Assembly: GCA_913773715.1 (NCBI GenBank)
Contig: CAJYHD010000350.1
Span: forward strand, 12,537-76,536
DNA: 64,000 nucleotides
Origin: an uncultured Sphingobium sp.
GTDB lineage: Bacteria > Pseudomonadota > Alphaproteobacteria > Sphingomonadales > Sphingomonadaceae
Direction: 5' to 3'
Every line of letters starts with the position of its first letter. The stretch's first letter is position 1. Positions 1 to 9,714 of this stretch are shown one piece after another. Position numbers and translations under genes: made by a program. A model generated the notes under the pieces. The model made no database searches, had not been told where the DNA came from, and saw only the letters and a program-made list of their open reading frames with translations.

Positions 1-725
1 TCACCGCGAGCGCGGCTCATGCCGGCCAGTACGTCGGCAACGGCCTGACGTGCAGCAACTGTCACCTCGATGCCGGGCGGAAGGCCGATGCGTCCCCGAT
101 GTGGGCGGCCTGGGTCAGCTACCCAGCTTATCGCGCGAAGAACGGCCGGGTGAACACGATGGAGGATCGCATCCGCGACTGCTTCCTCTACTCGATGAAC
201 GCGCCCGCCTCGAAAGCCGGCGCCCCGCCGCCCTTTGGCGACGATATCTACCGCGATCTCCAGAGCTATTTCGCCTGGCTCGCGACCGGCGCGCCATCCG
301 GCAAGCCGCTGCCCGGTCGCGGGTTCATAAAGCTCGCCACAACCCCGATCGGGCACGATCCGGTTCGCGGCGCGATTGTGTTCGCCGGCCAGTGCGCATC
401 ATGCCACGGTGCGAACGGCCAAGGGCAGGCGAACCCGGACGGCAGCTATACTATCCCGCCGCTGTGGGGAGCGCGCTCCTACAATTGGGGTGCGGGCATG
501 ACCGGGCTGGCGTCGGCTGCCGGGTTCATCAAGGCCAACATGCCTTATGGTGAGGGCAACACGCTGACGGATCAGCAGGCGTGGGATGTCGCCGCCTATG
601 TCGATAGTCGCGAGCGACCCCGCGATCCGCGGCAGACCGGGACTGTCGAGAGCGCACGTAAGCAGTTTCACCCCAAAGGGGACTATTATGGTCAGGAGAT
701 TGACGGAAAAATGCTTGGCAGCTGA
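1..725 (+). CDS. tsdA: TsdA-like dihaem cytochrome c, 5' partial
   Basis: The reading frame is already open at base 3, so the signal peptide lies outside the window. Two haem-binding motifs are visible, CSNCH near the visible N-terminus and CASCH in the second half. Between them lies the IRDCF segment, where the TsdA family carries the Cys that acts as axial haem ligand. Other family blocks are MWAAW, NTMEDRI, PPLWG and a late NMPYG. TsdA enzymes are periplasmic and join two thiosulfates to tetrathionate or run the reverse reaction. Substrate cannot be proven here; a related dihaem cytochrome with another role is possible. The gene ends just before a hairpin and is not obviously tied to the metal genes. 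Confidence 0.8.
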   Translation, partial: TASAAHAGQYVGNGLTCSNCHLDAGRKADASPMWAAWVSYPAYRAKNGRVNTMEDRIRDCFLYSMNAPASKAGAPPPFGDDIYRDLQSYFAWLATGAPSGKPLPGRGFIKLATTPIGHDPVRGAIVFAGQCASCHGANGQGQANPDGSYTIPPLWGARSYNWGAGMTGLASAAGFIKANMPYGEGNTLTDQQAWDVAAYVDSRERPRDPRQTGTVESARKQFHPKGDYYGQEIDGKMLGS

Positions 726-744
726 TCGCTCGGCTTCCTAACCA

Positions 745-770
745 GTGTCACAACCGAACGGTTTTGACAC
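745..770. terminator. Inverted repeat after the cytochrome gene
   Basis: The arms GTGTCACAACCG and CGGTTTTGACAC pair at 11 of 12 positions around a 2-base loop. It lies 20 bases after the cytochrome stop and is a plausible terminator stem, although no clear T-run follows. A protein-binding palindrome is the alternative. Confidence 0.45.
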
Positions 771-884
771 CATTCCTTGAGTAGCCAAGTCAGCTAATCG
801 CTTAGTGACCTAGCCGTAATGGATAAGTTGAGTCACTGCTGTTTTCTGCTTTCGTTCTCCACGATACTGAATCATAGAATTGTT

Positions 885-1337
885 ATGCCAATCGCGCGTG
901 AACATCGCTGGCTCTACCCGATTGACTGGCGTGAACTATCTGCCTTCATCCGGTTTGGCCGCGCCAAAGGACGCTGCGAACATTGTCAGCGCCCGCATGG
1001 TCGTCATGTGCTGCATCTGGGCGATGGTGTTTGGTGGGATGAGGACATAAGCAGGTGGCGCAACGGGCAGGGCAGGTGCGTTCGCCGCCTGCCGCCGCCC
1101 GACGCCCTCTTATGCGCGCAACCTGGCTTCGTCGGCATTGATCCACCTTCACAAGTGCGGATCACGCGCGTGGTTCTTGCTAGCGCGCATCTGAACCATG
1201 ATCCGAGCGATAACCGACCACGCAACCTCGCTGCACTCTGCCAGCGGTGCCACATGCGCCACGACGCCAGCGAGCATCGCCGACGTCGGTGGATCAACGC
1301 CTTCCGTATGCGTGCGATCGGCGATCTATTTGCCTGA
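885..1337 (+). CDS. HNH-endonuclease-like protein
   Basis: This 150-residue protein has a zinc-binding type of HNH fold. An N-terminal CEHC pair is followed at a distance by an HLNHDP segment and then by CQRCHMRHD. These are the usual Cys pairs around the HNH catalytic histidines. Such small HNH proteins are found in phages and plasmids, and some nick or cut DNA. I chose the Met at 885 because the 22 residues before it in the same frame do not resemble the family, whose members start with a short MPI-type segment and a YP-DW block. Substrate and role are unknown. It stands alone between a cytochrome and a metal-responsive gene pair. Confidence 0.65.
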   Translation: MPIAREHRWLYPIDWRELSAFIRFGRAKGRCEHCQRPHGRHVLHLGDGVWWDEDISRWRNGQGRCVRRLPPPDALLCAQPGFVGIDPPSQVRITRVVLASAHLNHDPSDNRPRNLAALCQRCHMRHDASEHRRRRWINAFRMRAIGDLFA

Positions 1338-1377
1338 TCCGAAATCTCCTGCTGACCGCCTGGGAGCTAATCAAAGA

Positions 1378-1791
1378 TCACTCAGTCGGTGAATCGAACG
1401 CTGTCAGGATTGGGCACGGCCCTGCCGATCCCGAGCCGCACTCGCTGGCAAGCCGACGCAGCGAAGCACGCGCCTGTTCAAGCTCGGCGATCTTCGCATC
1501 CAGCGCCGCCATCTGCTCATGGGCGAGCTGGCGCGCACGCGCGCGATCGTCGGTCGCATCCAGCGCCAGAAGCTCACCGATCTGCTCGAGCGTGAAACCG
1601 GCTGCCTGCGCCGAGCGGATGAAGCGAAGGCGGCGGGCGTCATCGGTGCCGTAGCGCCGGATGCCGCCTCCGGCGCCAGCCCCGGTCGGCCGGTCTGGCT
1701 CGTCCAGCAAACCGCGACGCTGATAGTAGCGCACCGTTTCGACGCCGACGCCGCCCTCGCGCGCGAGCGCCGCGATCGTCATGCCGGTCAT
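1378..1791 (-). CDS. MerR-family metal-responsive regulator
   Basis: The protein has 137 residues: an N-terminal MerR helix-turn-helix (VETVRYYQRRGLL), a long coiled helix, and a C-terminal loop with Cys118 and Cys126. The eight-residue spacing of those two Cys matches CueR-type (+1 metal) sensors. The position where +2 metal MerR proteins carry a third Cys (MerR Cys82) is Asp here, which also argues against a Hg(II) or Zn(II) sensor. A Gly-rich stretch (GAGAGGG) sits in the wing. It is transcribed away from a glutaredoxin-MauE gene, with a MerR-type promoter between. The start may be this Met or the one three residues later. Metal identity is inferred, not shown. Confidence 0.85.
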   Translation of the reverse strand: MTGMTIAALAREGGVGVETVRYYQRRGLLDEPDRPTGAGAGGGIRRYGTDDARRLRFIRSAQAAGFTLEQIGELLALDATDDRARARQLAHEQMAALDAKIAELEQARASLRRLASECGSGSAGPCPILTAFDSPTE

Positions 1792-1794
1792 GCC

Positions 1795-1826
1795 TTGACT
1801 CCGTACTATGGTACGGACCCTATATA
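1795..1826 (+). promoter_or_regulatory. MerR-type promoter/operator for the glutaredoxin-MauE gene
   Basis: A -35 box TTGACT is separated by 20 bases from a TATATA -10 box (19 bases if read as CTATAT). The spacer holds the perfect dyad CCGTAC-TATG-GTACGG. Over-long spacers with a central dyad are the hallmark of promoters that MerR proteins activate by untwisting DNA. The MerR gene starts 4 bases away on the other strand, so it is probably autoregulated. Confidence 0.8.
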
Positions 1827-1854
1827 GGCGGGGCGAGGATATTGGAGAAGCGGC

Positions 1855-2622
1855 ATGGCGAGCGCCCCCGCCAAACAGGCGACGATCTACCGGATGGTGA
1901 TGCCGGAACATACCTGCCCTTTCGGGCTGAAGGCGAAGGATCTTCTGCGCCGGGAAGGCTATGCGGTCGATGACCATTGGCTGATGACGCGGGAAGAAAC
2001 CGACGCTTTCAAGGCGAAGCACGGCGTCAAGACGACCCCGCAGATCTTTATCGCCGGGGAGCGGGTCGGCGGCTATGACGATCTGCGCCGCTTCTTCGGC
2101 AAGATGGTCCGCGACCCCAAGGCCGTCACCTATCGCCCGGTGATTGCCGTGTTCGCGATGACGGCGCTGATGGCGCTCGCCGCCAGCTATGCGGTACTCG
2201 GCACGCCCTTCACGGTGCGGGCGGGTGAATGGTTCATCGCGTTCTCGATGTGCGCTCTGGCGATGCTCAAGCTCCAGAACGTCGAGAGCTTCTCGAGCAT
2301 GTTCCTCAACTACGATCTGCTCGCGAAGCGCTGGGTGCCCTATTCCTATGTCTATCCCTACGCGGAAGGAGCGGCGGGCGTCCTGATGGCAGCCGGCGCG
2401 TTGACCTGGCTGTCGGTGCCCGTCGCGCTCGTTATCGGTACGATCGGCGCGGTGTCGGTGTTCAAGGCCGTCTACATCGACAAGCGTGAGCTGAAATGCG
2501 CGTGCGTGGGCGGGGACAGCAACGTGCCGCTCGGCTTCATCTCGCTCACCGAAAACCTGATGATGGTCGCGATGGCGCTGTGGATGATCGCTGCGCCGCC
2601 CGTGCTGGCGATGGCGCACTGA
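1855..2622 (+). CDS. Glutaredoxin-MauE fusion membrane protein
   Basis: This 255-residue protein starts with a glutaredoxin-like domain (about residues 8-85). It has the active-site segment CPFG, so only the first Cys of the usual CxxC, and the cis-Pro/GSH-binding block KTTPQIFIAGERVGGYDDL. About residues 95-250 form a MauE/DoxX-like membrane domain of four or more helices, with a CACVGG pair between late helices. MauE-like proteins pass thiol redox power across the membrane. A MerR-controlled promoter lies directly upstream, so the gene is probably induced by a thiol-reactive metal such as Cu, Ag, Au or Hg. The substrate is inferred only. Confidence 0.8.
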   Translation: MASAPAKQATIYRMVMPEHTCPFGLKAKDLLRREGYAVDDHWLMTREETDAFKAKHGVKTTPQIFIAGERVGGYDDLRRFFGKMVRDPKAVTYRPVIAVFAMTALMALAASYAVLGTPFTVRAGEWFIAFSMCALAMLKLQNVESFSSMFLNYDLLAKRWVPYSYVYPYAEGAAGVLMAAGALTWLSVPVALVIGTIGAVSVFKAVYIDKRELKCACVGGDSNVPLGFISLTENLMMVAMALWMIAAPPVLAMAH

Positions 2623-2643
2623 CGCGAAGGTCGGCACGCGTCG

Positions 2644-2970
2644 TCAATGCGGGCTGATCGCCGTAACTTCTGCCGTCATACCCTTCGCCTTGGCGGTGAA
2701 TGCGACCCGCTGCCCCGACCGCAGTCCCTTGAGCAGGGTCGGGGGGGATGCCCGGAAGGTCATCGTCATTGCGGGCCAGCCGATCGTCGGGATCGGGCCG
2801 TGCTTGATGGTTACGGTTCCACCTTTCGCGTCGACGGCAGTGATCGTCCCCGATCCGCTGCCGGATTTTACAGCCGATGCAGCCGGCCTGCTGCCTTGAG
2901 CAAGAGCGCTCGCTGCGATCGGCGTGACTAGTAGCATGAATGCGGCGCGCATGGAGAAAGTGGCTTTCAT
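2644..2970 (-). CDS. cusF: CusF-like periplasmic copper-binding protein
   Basis: This is a 108-residue protein with a signal peptide ending near ASALAQ. Its CusF/copper-binding beta-barrel (about residues 38-105) carries the diagnostic [10 protein letters not shown] segment, whose Trp, Met residues and an upstream His (KHGPIP) bind Cu(I) or Ag(I). CusF hands metal to the CusB adaptor in the periplasm. Its start codon shares one base with the cusA stop (TGATG), so it is the last gene of the cus operon. The same domain also occurs fused to the end of the CusB protein upstream. Confidence 0.92.
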   Translation of the reverse strand: MKATFSMRAAFMLLVTPIAASALAQGSRPAASAVKSGSGSGTITAVDAKGGTVTIKHGPIPTIGWPAMTMTFRASPPTLLKGLRSGQRVAFTAKAKGMTAEVTAISPH

Positions 2971-5900
2971 CAGATCTTCCTTTCGGGGCGGGTTGAAGCT
3001 CGCCGCCGCAAGAGCAAGTAGGCGGCTGGCAGGATGAACATGGAGAGGAAAGGGGCGGTCAGCATTCCACCGATCATCGGCGCGGCGATCCGGCTCATCA
3101 CCTCCGATCCGGCGCCATGCCCGATCAGCACGGGGAACAGCCCGGCGACGATGACAGCGACGGTCATCGCCTTGGGACGTACCCGCAACAGCGCGCCCTC
3201 CCTGATCGCTTCCGATACTTGCTCGCCCGACGGTGACGGCCCGCGCTCGGCCAATGCGTGTTTCAGGTAGATCAGCATGACGACGCCGAACTCCGCCGAC
3301 ACGCCGGCGAGCGCGATGAACCCGACACCTGTGGCGACCGATTGCGCATAGCCGAGCAGCCATAATGTCCAGATGCCGCCGGTCAGCGCGAAGGGCAGTG
3401 TGCCCATGATAAGCGCCGCCTCGTCGAGGCGACCGAAGGTAAGGTAGAGGAGAAGGAAGATGATCGCGAGTGTCGCCGGCACGACGAGCATCAACCGAGC
3501 CTCGGCACGCTGCAGATACTCGAATTGTCCGGAATAGGCGATCGAGACGCCGGGGCTGAGCCGAACATCTTTGCCAACAGCACGGCGCAGATCGGCGACC
3601 GTGGAGGCCAGGTCGCGCCCGCGCACGTCGACATAGACCCATGTCGAGAGTCGACCATTTTCCGTCTTGAGCATCGGTGGACCTTCCGCGATCGACACGG
3701 ATGCGACGGTGCCGAGTGTGATCTGCTGACCCGATGCGGTGACGATTGGGAGAGTTCGCAGTCCCTCCAGACTGTCACGCAGCTCGCGGGGGTAGCGGAC
3801 GCTGATCGGGTAGCGGGCAAGGCCCTCCACCGTCTGGCCGATCGTCTCGCCGCCGATCGCGCCGGACACAATCTCCTGCACATCGGCGATGTTGAGACCG
3901 TAGCGCCCCGCGGTCACCCGATCGATATCGACATCGACATAGCGGCCTCCGGTCAACCGTTCTGCCAATGCCGAGCTGACGCCCGGCACGGTCCTGGCTA
4001 CACGTTCGATGCTGCCGGCGATGCGGTCCAGCTCGGAGAGGTTGGACCCCGACACTTTCACCCCGATGGGACTCTTGATGCCGGTCGCGAGCATATCGAT
4101 CCGATTGCGGATCGGAGGCACCCATACGTTCGTGAGGCCGGGCACGCGCACTGTGCGGTCCAGCTCCTCCACCAGCTTTGCCGGCGTCATCCCCGCGCGC
4201 CATTGATCGCGCGGCTTGAATTGGATGGTCGTCTCGAACATCTCGAGCGGTGCCGGGTCGGTCGCGGTCTCGGCGCGTCCGGCTTTGCCGAACACGGTTT
4301 TGACCTCGGGAACGGTTTTTATCAGCCGGTCTGTGCGCTGGAGCAGGGCCGAGGCGCTCGCGGCCGAAAGGCCGGGAAGCGCGGACGGCATGTAGAGCAG
4401 ATCGCCCTCATCCATCGTCGGGATGAACTCGCCACCCAATCGGGTCAGCGGCCATGCCGTCGTCGCCAGTACCAGGGCGGCGATGCCGATCGCCGCCCAA
4501 GGCCGCGCCAACACGCGGTCGAGCGCCGGGCGATAGGCACGGGTGAGCACGCGGTTGATAATGTTGTCGTTCTCGGCCGGAATGCGTCCCCGGATCAGCC
4601 ATCCCATCAGGACCGGCACGAGCGTTACCGACAGGATCGCCGCTGCCGCCATCGCATAGCTCTTGGTGAAGGCGAGCGGGGCGAACAGCCGTCCCTCCTG
4701 CGCTTCGAGCGTGAACACCGGCACGAACGACAGCGTGATGATGACGAGGCTGAAGAACAGCGCCGGCCCGACCTCGGCCGCGGCCTCGGTGATGACGCGC
4801 CAGCGTTCCTCGCCCGCCAGCGCCACGCCCGGATGGTCGTGTTCCCATCGCTCGATCCGCTTGTGCGCGTTCTCGATCATCACGATCGCGGCATCGACCA
4901 TCGCGCCGATCGCGATGGCGATACCGCCCAAAGACATGATGTTGGCGTTCACCCCCTGCACACGCATGACGAGCAAGGCCGCGAGCACCCCCAGAGGCAA
5001 GGTGACGATCGCGACCAGCGCAGACCGGACATGCCACAGAAACAACCCGCAGATGATCGCGACGACGACGAACTCCTCGATCAGCTTGCCCGTCAAATTC
5101 TCCACCGCGCGGTCGATCAATTGCGAGCGGTCATAGGTGGTGACGATCTCGACGCCGGGGGGAAGGCTCGCTTTCAGTTCCGCGAGCTTGGCCTTGACGG
5201 CTTCGATCGTCTGCCGTGCATTCTTGCCCTGACGCAGGATGACGACTCCGCCCGCGACCTCGCCTTCGCCGTTCAGCTCGGCGATGCCGCGGCGCATCTC
5301 GGGGCCGATCTGGATCGACGCGACGTCGCCCAAGGTAACGGGGACGCCGGCACCGGCGACCTTGAGCGGGATCGCGCGGAAATCGTCGACGGTGCGCAAG
5401 TAACCTGACGCGCGCACCATATATTCGGCTTCGCCCAGCTCGAGGACGGACCCGCCGGCCTCCTGATTGGCGCGGCGAATGGCATCGACGGCCTGAGTGT
5501 GCGTGACACCGAATGCGGCGAGCCGCGTCGGGTCGAGCAGCACCTGATATTGCTTCACCATTCCGCCGATGCTCGCCACCTCCGCAACGCCGGGCAGCGT
5601 TTTCAGTTCATAACGTAGGAACCAGTCCTGCAAGGATCGGAGCTGCGACAGGTCACGGCGGCCGGTGCGGTCCAACAGCGTGTATTCATAGACCCAGCCG
5701 ACCCCCGTCGCATCAGGACCCAGCGCGGCCTGCGCGCCTTGGGGAAGCCGTCCCTGCACCTGGCTCAGATACTCCAGCACGCGTGAGCGCGCCCAATAGA
5801 GGTCGGTCCCATCCTCGAAGAGGACATAGACGTAGCTGTCGCCGAAGAACGAATAGCCGCGCACGGTTTTCGCGCCAGGCACGGACAGCATCGTCGTGGT

Positions 5901-6107
5901 GAGCGGATACGTCACCTGGTTCTCGACGATCTGCGGGGCTTGGCCCGGCCAGCTCGTGCGGATGATGACCTGCGTGTCGGACAGGTCGGGGAGCGCATCG
6001 ACGGGGGTGGCACGCATTGCGAACACCCCGGCCATGGCGAGCGCGATGGCCGCCAGGACGACGAGGAAGCGGTTCGCGACCGACCAGCGGATGATCGCGG
6101 CAATCAT
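2970..6107 (-). CDS. cusA: CusA-type heavy-metal RND efflux pump
   Basis: This 1045-residue inner-membrane proton antiporter of the HME-RND family would export Cu(I)/Ag(I) through an envelope-spanning complex. The N-terminus ([18 protein letters not shown], then [12 protein letters not shown]) and the TM4 block [19 protein letters not shown] are typical of CusA. The Czc-type pumps elsewhere in this window have DFGLIVDGAVIIVEN at that place. Two large periplasmic loops and about 12 membrane helices are present at normal family length. It overlaps cusB by four bases (ATGA) upstream and cusF by one base downstream, which shows translational coupling. Confidence 0.95.
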   Translation of the reverse strand: MIAAIIRWSVANRFLVVLAAIALAMAGVFAMRATPVDALPDLSDTQVIIRTSWPGQAPQIVENQVTYPLTTTMLSVPGAKTVRGYSFFGDSYVYVLFEDGTDLYWARSRVLEYLSQVQGRLPQGAQAALGPDATGVGWVYEYTLLDRTGRRDLSQLRSLQDWFLRYELKTLPGVAEVASIGGMVKQYQVLLDPTRLAAFGVTHTQAVDAIRRANQEAGGSVLELGEAEYMVRASGYLRTVDDFRAIPLKVAGAGVPVTLGDVASIQIGPEMRRGIAELNGEGEVAGGVVILRQGKNARQTIEAVKAKLAELKASLPPGVEIVTTYDRSQLIDRAVENLTGKLIEEFVVVAIICGLFLWHVRSALVAIVTLPLGVLAALLVMRVQGVNANIMSLGGIAIAIGAMVDAAIVMIENAHKRIERWEHDHPGVALAGEERWRVITEAAAEVGPALFFSLVIITLSFVPVFTLEAQEGRLFAPLAFTKSYAMAAAAILSVTLVPVLMGWLIRGRIPAENDNIINRVLTRAYRPALDRVLARPWAAIGIAALVLATTAWPLTRLGGEFIPTMDEGDLLYMPSALPGLSAASASALLQRTDRLIKTVPEVKTVFGKAGRAETATDPAPLEMFETTIQFKPRDQWRAGMTPAKLVEELDRTVRVPGLTNVWVPPIRNRIDMLATGIKSPIGVKVSGSNLSELDRIAGSIERVARTVPGVSSALAERLTGGRYVDVDIDRVTAGRYGLNIADVQEIVSGAIGGETIGQTVEGLARYPISVRYPRELRDSLEGLRTLPIVTASGQQITLGTVASVSIAEGPPMLKTENGRLSTWVYVDVRGRDLASTVADLRRAVGKDVRLSPGVSIAYSGQFEYLQRAEARLMLVVPATLAIIFLLLYLTFGRLDEAALIMGTLPFALTGGIWTLWLLGYAQSVATGVGFIALAGVSAEFGVVMLIYLKHALAERGPSPSGEQVSEAIREGALLRVRPKAMTVAVIVAGLFPVLIGHGAGSEVMSRIAAPMIGGMLTAPFLSMFILPAAYLLLRRRASTRPERKI

Positions 6108-7603
6108 CGCCCAGCCTCGCGCGTCATGCGGCGCAGCGTTGGACCATCGGCGGGTTGATCAAAGCCGAACCGCACCCGCTCACCCTTGCGATACCCACGC
6201 ACCAACGCGGGATCGGCGACGCGGAACGTCATTGTCATGGCCGGCCAGCCGATCGCCGGAACGGGCTGATGGGACAGGGTGACGGAACTGCGATCGATCG
6301 CCTCGATGCTGCCGACCGTCTCATAGATCGACGCGGTGGGTTTCACGGCCGGCTTTGTTGCGGGTGACGCTTCGACACCAATCGGACGCGCATCGAGGCC
6401 AGCGAGGCGCGCTTCGGAGTCGATCAGGAACTGGCCCGACGCGACAACCTTCTCACCCTCGGTCAGGCCGGCGACTATCTCGGTTTTGCCGCCGCCTTCT
6501 GCGCCAGTGCGAACCTCGGCGGGTCGAAAGCGTCCACCCGGCCCTGCCAACATGACGAGTGTGCGCCGGCCGGTCCGGATCACGGCCTCACTCGGAACAA
6601 GGAGTGCATCGCGGCTCCCCTGGTCGAGCGCCACGCTGGCGAACATACCGGGGCGCAACCGGCCGGCACGGTTGGGGAGCTCGACGCGGATTGTGAGCGT
6701 GCGGCTCGCTGCCTCGGCCTGGGGCAGGATCGCAGCGATGCGGCCCCTGAAGCTTTCGCCCGGGAAAGCCGCCAGCGTGGCGATGACGGGCGTGCCGATC
6801 CGCAGGTTTCCTGCGAGGGCCTCAGGGACAGCCGCGTTCAGCCACACGGTGGCGAGGCCGTTCACCTCCGCCAGTGTCTGTCCTTGCGCGACCGTCATCC
6901 CCTGTCGGACGCCGAGCGTCTTGATGACGCCCCCCACGGGCGTGCTGATCGTCGTCACACCTTGCGGTCGGCCGCGCCACTCCGCCGATGCAATCGATCC
7001 GGCGGGCATCCCGAGAAGCAACAGGCGCTCTCGTGCCGCCCGCGTGAGCCCGGCATCCCCGGTGCGGCGCACGGCGAGATACTCCGCCTGCGCGCCCGCC
7101 CATTCGGGCACAAGGATATCGGCGAGCGGGGCGCCTGCCGGCACGACATCGCCTGGCGCGCGCGCATAGACGCGCTGAACGAAGCCGCCGCTGCGTGCCT
7201 GCACGACCGCAACGTTGCGGTCATTGAACTCGATGCTGCCGGTTGCCGAGGCCGAGTTTGACAACGATCCGCGTTCGACCGTGACGATCCGCGCGCCGAG
7301 CCGCTGGAGGCTGGCCGGATCGATCGCTACGCCCGGTGCGGCGCTACCGCCTGCGCCCTCGTCGGCATAGCGGGGGATCAGTTTCATCCTCATCGACGAG
7401 AGACCCGGGCCGTCGTGCCGCTCCCCCGGGATCATCGGATCATACCAGTAGAGGATCTTCTTCTGCGGGGCTGGGGATGCCGTTTGATCGGCAGCCGAGG
7501 ACGTGCCAAGTTTCGCGAGCCCGAAGCCCACGCCCCCTGCGACCAGCACCAGCGCGCTTACCGCGGTGACAAGGCGGGCGCGGGTAATGGTAGTGTCGCT
7601 CAT
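6104..7603 (-). CDS. cusB: CusB-type membrane-fusion protein with C-terminal CusF domain
   Basis: This is a 499-residue periplasmic adaptor joining the RND pump to the outer-membrane channel. After an N-terminal membrane anchor comes a heavy-metal-binding segment ([17 protein letters not shown], about residues 51-67), then the lipoyl, alpha-hairpin and beta-barrel regions of CusB. The last 75 or so residues are a CusF-like copper domain with the same [10 protein letters not shown] motif as the free CusF encoded two genes downstream. Such a fusion would place a metal chaperone permanently on the adaptor. It overlaps the TolC-like gene and cusA by four bases each. Confidence 0.94.
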   Translation of the reverse strand: MSDTTITRARLVTAVSALVLVAGGVGFGLAKLGTSSAADQTASPAPQKKILYWYDPMIPGERHDGPGLSSMRMKLIPRYADEGAGGSAAPGVAIDPASLQRLGARIVTVERGSLSNSASATGSIEFNDRNVAVVQARSGGFVQRVYARAPGDVVPAGAPLADILVPEWAGAQAEYLAVRRTGDAGLTRAARERLLLLGMPAGSIASAEWRGRPQGVTTISTPVGGVIKTLGVRQGMTVAQGQTLAEVNGLATVWLNAAVPEALAGNLRIGTPVIATLAAFPGESFRGRIAAILPQAEAASRTLTIRVELPNRAGRLRPGMFASVALDQGSRDALLVPSEAVIRTGRRTLVMLAGPGGRFRPAEVRTGAEGGGKTEIVAGLTEGEKVVASGQFLIDSEARLAGLDARPIGVEASPATKPAVKPTASIYETVGSIEAIDRSSVTLSHQPVPAIGWPAMTMTFRVADPALVRGYRKGERVRFGFDQPADGPTLRRMTREAGR

Positions 7604-8829
7604 CGATCGGCGCTCCCGAAGGTAATGGTGAGGCGGACAGAGTCTGCGGCGACGAGCGCCTCACGGTCGAGCACGGTCAGCTCGGCGTCGGCGAGCGCGG
7701 TCTTGGCTTCGATGGCATCCGCAAGACTCGCGCGACCGGCAGAGTAGCTCGCTATCTCCAGATCGGCTCGCTTCCGAGCGAGCGGAAGGAGCACGTCGCG
7801 CGCGCGCTGCCATTGGCTGTGATGCATTTGGTGGTCCGCCAGCGCGGCCTCCAGATCGGCTGCCAATGTGCGCCGGGTTTCTTCGCGCGCGGCCTCGGCC
7901 TGCGCCTGTGCGGATTTGCGGGCTTCGATGCGCGGGTTCTGACGCGATCGAGCGAACAGCGGCAGGCTCATCGAAACTCCCGCCGACACCATGTCGCCAT
8001 ACCGGGGGTCACGGCGTTGATAAGCTACCTCTACCCCCCAATCGGGTCGCTTCTCCGCTCGCGCCGCATCCACGTCGGCCTGGGCGCGCTGAATACCGGC
8101 CTCGGCGAGAACCATGTCGGAGTGAAGGCTGAGCGCGTCCCGCAGCCGCGCCGGAGCCAGATCGATCGCGGGCATATCGCCGGCAATCTCGGGCGCCGAT
8201 ACGCCGGTCCAGCGAGCCAGCATCGCGCGGGCGCGCGCAACGGCGGCCATCAACTCGTCGCGGCGGTCGTCGAGTGCCGCGATCTCCTGATCGGTCGTCA
8301 GTGTCTGACCAGGGCGGACCGAACCGGTCGTCACGGCGGCCCGCGCAGCGGAAGGGAGAGATCGAAGGAATAGCAGAACGGTGTCGAGGGCAGCTAGTCG
8401 ACGCTCGGCATAAGCAAGGTCGATCCATGCCTGCCCCGCTCCCAATCGCACCTCCCGGAGCTTGGTCGCTTGCGATGCTTCTGCCGTTGCGATCACGGCG
8501 CGTGCCTGCGCTTGCGCGGCATGACGCTTGGCAAGGTTGGGTAGGTCCTGTTGGAAACCGACACGCCCCATCGTCATGTCGTCTCTGGATAGGGAGAAGG
8601 CGGGTGGCCCAGAGACAGGATAATTCTCGATTCCGATCGACACACGGGGGTCCGGAAGGCTTCCCGCCGCACGTGCATCGGCTTGGGCGGCGCTGACCCC
8701 CGCGCGACCGGCAACCGCTCCCGGGGCGTTGGCAACCGCATCGCGCAGCGCTTGGTCATAGGTAAGTGTCTGCGCGTGCGCGGCGCTCGTCGTGAGCGCG
8801 GCGACCGCGAGCATCATGGATGCGCGCAT
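7600..8829 (-). CDS. cusC: TolC-like outer-membrane channel (CusC/CzcC family)
   Basis: This 409-residue protein has a signal peptide (MRASMMLAVAALTTSAAHA) and the two long heptad-rich alpha-helical repeats of the outer-membrane efflux protein family. Short blocks such as NYPVSGPPAFS and a repeat of the same layout after residue 220 fit the family. It should form the outer-membrane exit duct for CusBA. It is the first gene of the operon; a GC-rich hairpin lies just upstream, between it and a small secreted protein gene. I see no obvious CueR or ECF-type promoter in the short upstream gap. Confidence 0.92.
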   Translation of the reverse strand: MRASMMLAVAALTTSAAHAQTLTYDQALRDAVANAPGAVAGRAGVSAAQADARAAGSLPDPRVSIGIENYPVSGPPAFSLSRDDMTMGRVGFQQDLPNLAKRHAAQAQARAVIATAEASQATKLREVRLGAGQAWIDLAYAERRLAALDTVLLFLRSLPSAARAAVTTGSVRPGQTLTTDQEIAALDDRRDELMAAVARARAMLARWTGVSAPEIAGDMPAIDLAPARLRDALSLHSDMVLAEAGIQRAQADVDAARAEKRPDWGVEVAYQRRDPRYGDMVSAGVSMSLPLFARSRQNPRIEARKSAQAQAEAAREETRRTLAADLEAALADHQMHHSQWQRARDVLLPLARKRADLEIASYSAGRASLADAIEAKTALADAELTVLDREALVAADSVRLTITFGSADR

Positions 8830-8858
8830 CCCTCTAGTCCCTTCATGTCATAATGATG

Positions 8859-8890
8859 GCCGGGCTCCAAATGGTTGATCGGAGCCCGGC
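8859..8890 (-). terminator. GC-rich hairpin upstream of cusC
   Basis: Perfect 10-base arms GCCGGGCTCC and GGAGCCCGGC flank a 12-base loop, between the stop of the small secreted protein gene and the cusC start. No T-run follows on either strand. It could be a terminator for the upstream gene or a stabilising stem in the cusC leader. Confidence 0.5.
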
Positions 8891-8910
8891 ACCTGTTCAG
8901 GCTCGCCAGC

Positions 8911-9162
8911 TTAAGTTGACTGGCCGCCCTTCATTGACATGCAGGCGTCGCGACCGCGTTCCATCATCGGGCACACGCAGGCGCTCGACTGGGGAACGTC
9001 CGTAACCCATACGCGACGTGGGGCTTGAAGCGGCGCCCGCGGGCCCGGCTGGTAATTGGAACGCCACTCCCAATGACCATTGCTTTTATTTTCAGATGTG
9101 GCCGCCGTCGCTGCCGACGCGGCGAGGCTAGCGGCAAATACCGCCAAGATGAACGTTTTCAT
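8911..9162 (-). CDS. Small secreted Cys/Met-containing protein
   Basis: This is an 83-residue protein with a clear signal peptide (MKTFILAVFAASLAASAATA) and a short mature part that is basic and rich in Trp/Arg/Pro. It ends with a CVCPMMERGRDACMSMKGG segment holding three Cys and several Met. That tail could bind Cu(I). I chose the internal Met because the signal peptide begins there; four residues upstream lies an alternative. I do not recognise the family. Its place between the cus operon and the DUF411/DUF305 copper genes suggests a periplasmic metal role, which is inference from context. Confidence 0.65.
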   Translation of the reverse strand: MKTFILAVFAASLAASAATAATSENKSNGHWEWRSNYQPGPRAPLQAPRRVWVTDVPQSSACVCPMMERGRDACMSMKGGQST

Positions 9163-9244
9163 GTCACTTTCCAATTTGATCGAGATTTAAAATCGGCAGA
9201 GCCGCAACCGGCGAACGGCTGCAGCCTGACACGGCTTGACTCGA

Positions 9245-9601
9245 TCAAACGGTAGGCGGTTCGGGCTCGGGAGCGACGTTGAGGCCGGCAAGTGCCCGGC
9301 TGGCAGGCCAGATAACGATTTGAGATGCGATCGAGCGCTTCAGCACTCTTGCCGGCTCCTCAAACGTCATGGGAACAACGCATCCCATTTGGGCGATACA
9401 CGCCAGCGTCAGTCCTTTGCATGGGTGTTCCGATGACGGATCCGGGGTCGCCATACCCGCGCAATCCATGCGGGATGGGGTGACATGGCTCATCGCCATC
9501 TTGGGTGAGAGCGATGGGCCGGCCGCATACGCAATTCCTTGGCCCAAAAGGCCAAGCAACGCTCCAACAAGAAGCAAGAGAGAAAGACGAGCTTTCAACA
9601 C
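9245..9601 (-). CDS. Putative secreted protein of the copper region
   Basis: From a GTG start this gives 118 residues beginning with a signal peptide (VLKARLSLLLLVGALLGLLGQ...AYA). An upstream ATG at 9706 in the same frame would add 35 residues that do not look like a leader. The mature part has Met-rich and Cys-containing stretches (KMAMSHVTPSRMDCAGMA, then HPCKGLTLACIAQMGC), similar in flavour to small periplasmic proteins of copper clusters. No named family is recognised. The start is uncertain; the stop is firm. It lies downstream of the DUF411 gene on the same strand. Confidence 0.55.
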   Translation of the reverse strand: MLKARLSLLLLVGALLGLLGQGIAYAAGPSLSPKMAMSHVTPSRMDCAGMATPDPSSEHPCKGLTLACIAQMGCVVPMTFEEPARVLKRSIASQIVIWPASRALAGLNVAPEPEPPTV

Positions 9602-9714
9602 CCGGATACTATCCCAATTGTCAACGCCGAGGTCAATACGGGTGGTTTGCCGGGTGCCGTAGTGCCGGCATGAAGCGCCGGGGAAGATTTGCCGCTCACA
9701 AGACAACCTGTCGT

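Noticed and set aside
3525..5408. A 627-codon open frame antisense to cusA
   Set aside because: Same shadow effect; the cusA frame has clear family motifs throughout.
8820..8850. AGAGGGAT-GCGCGCATCC before cusC as a seventh ECF-type promoter
   Set aside because: It has the GAGGGAT box, but no GCGTA follows at 13 bases, so it was not counted.
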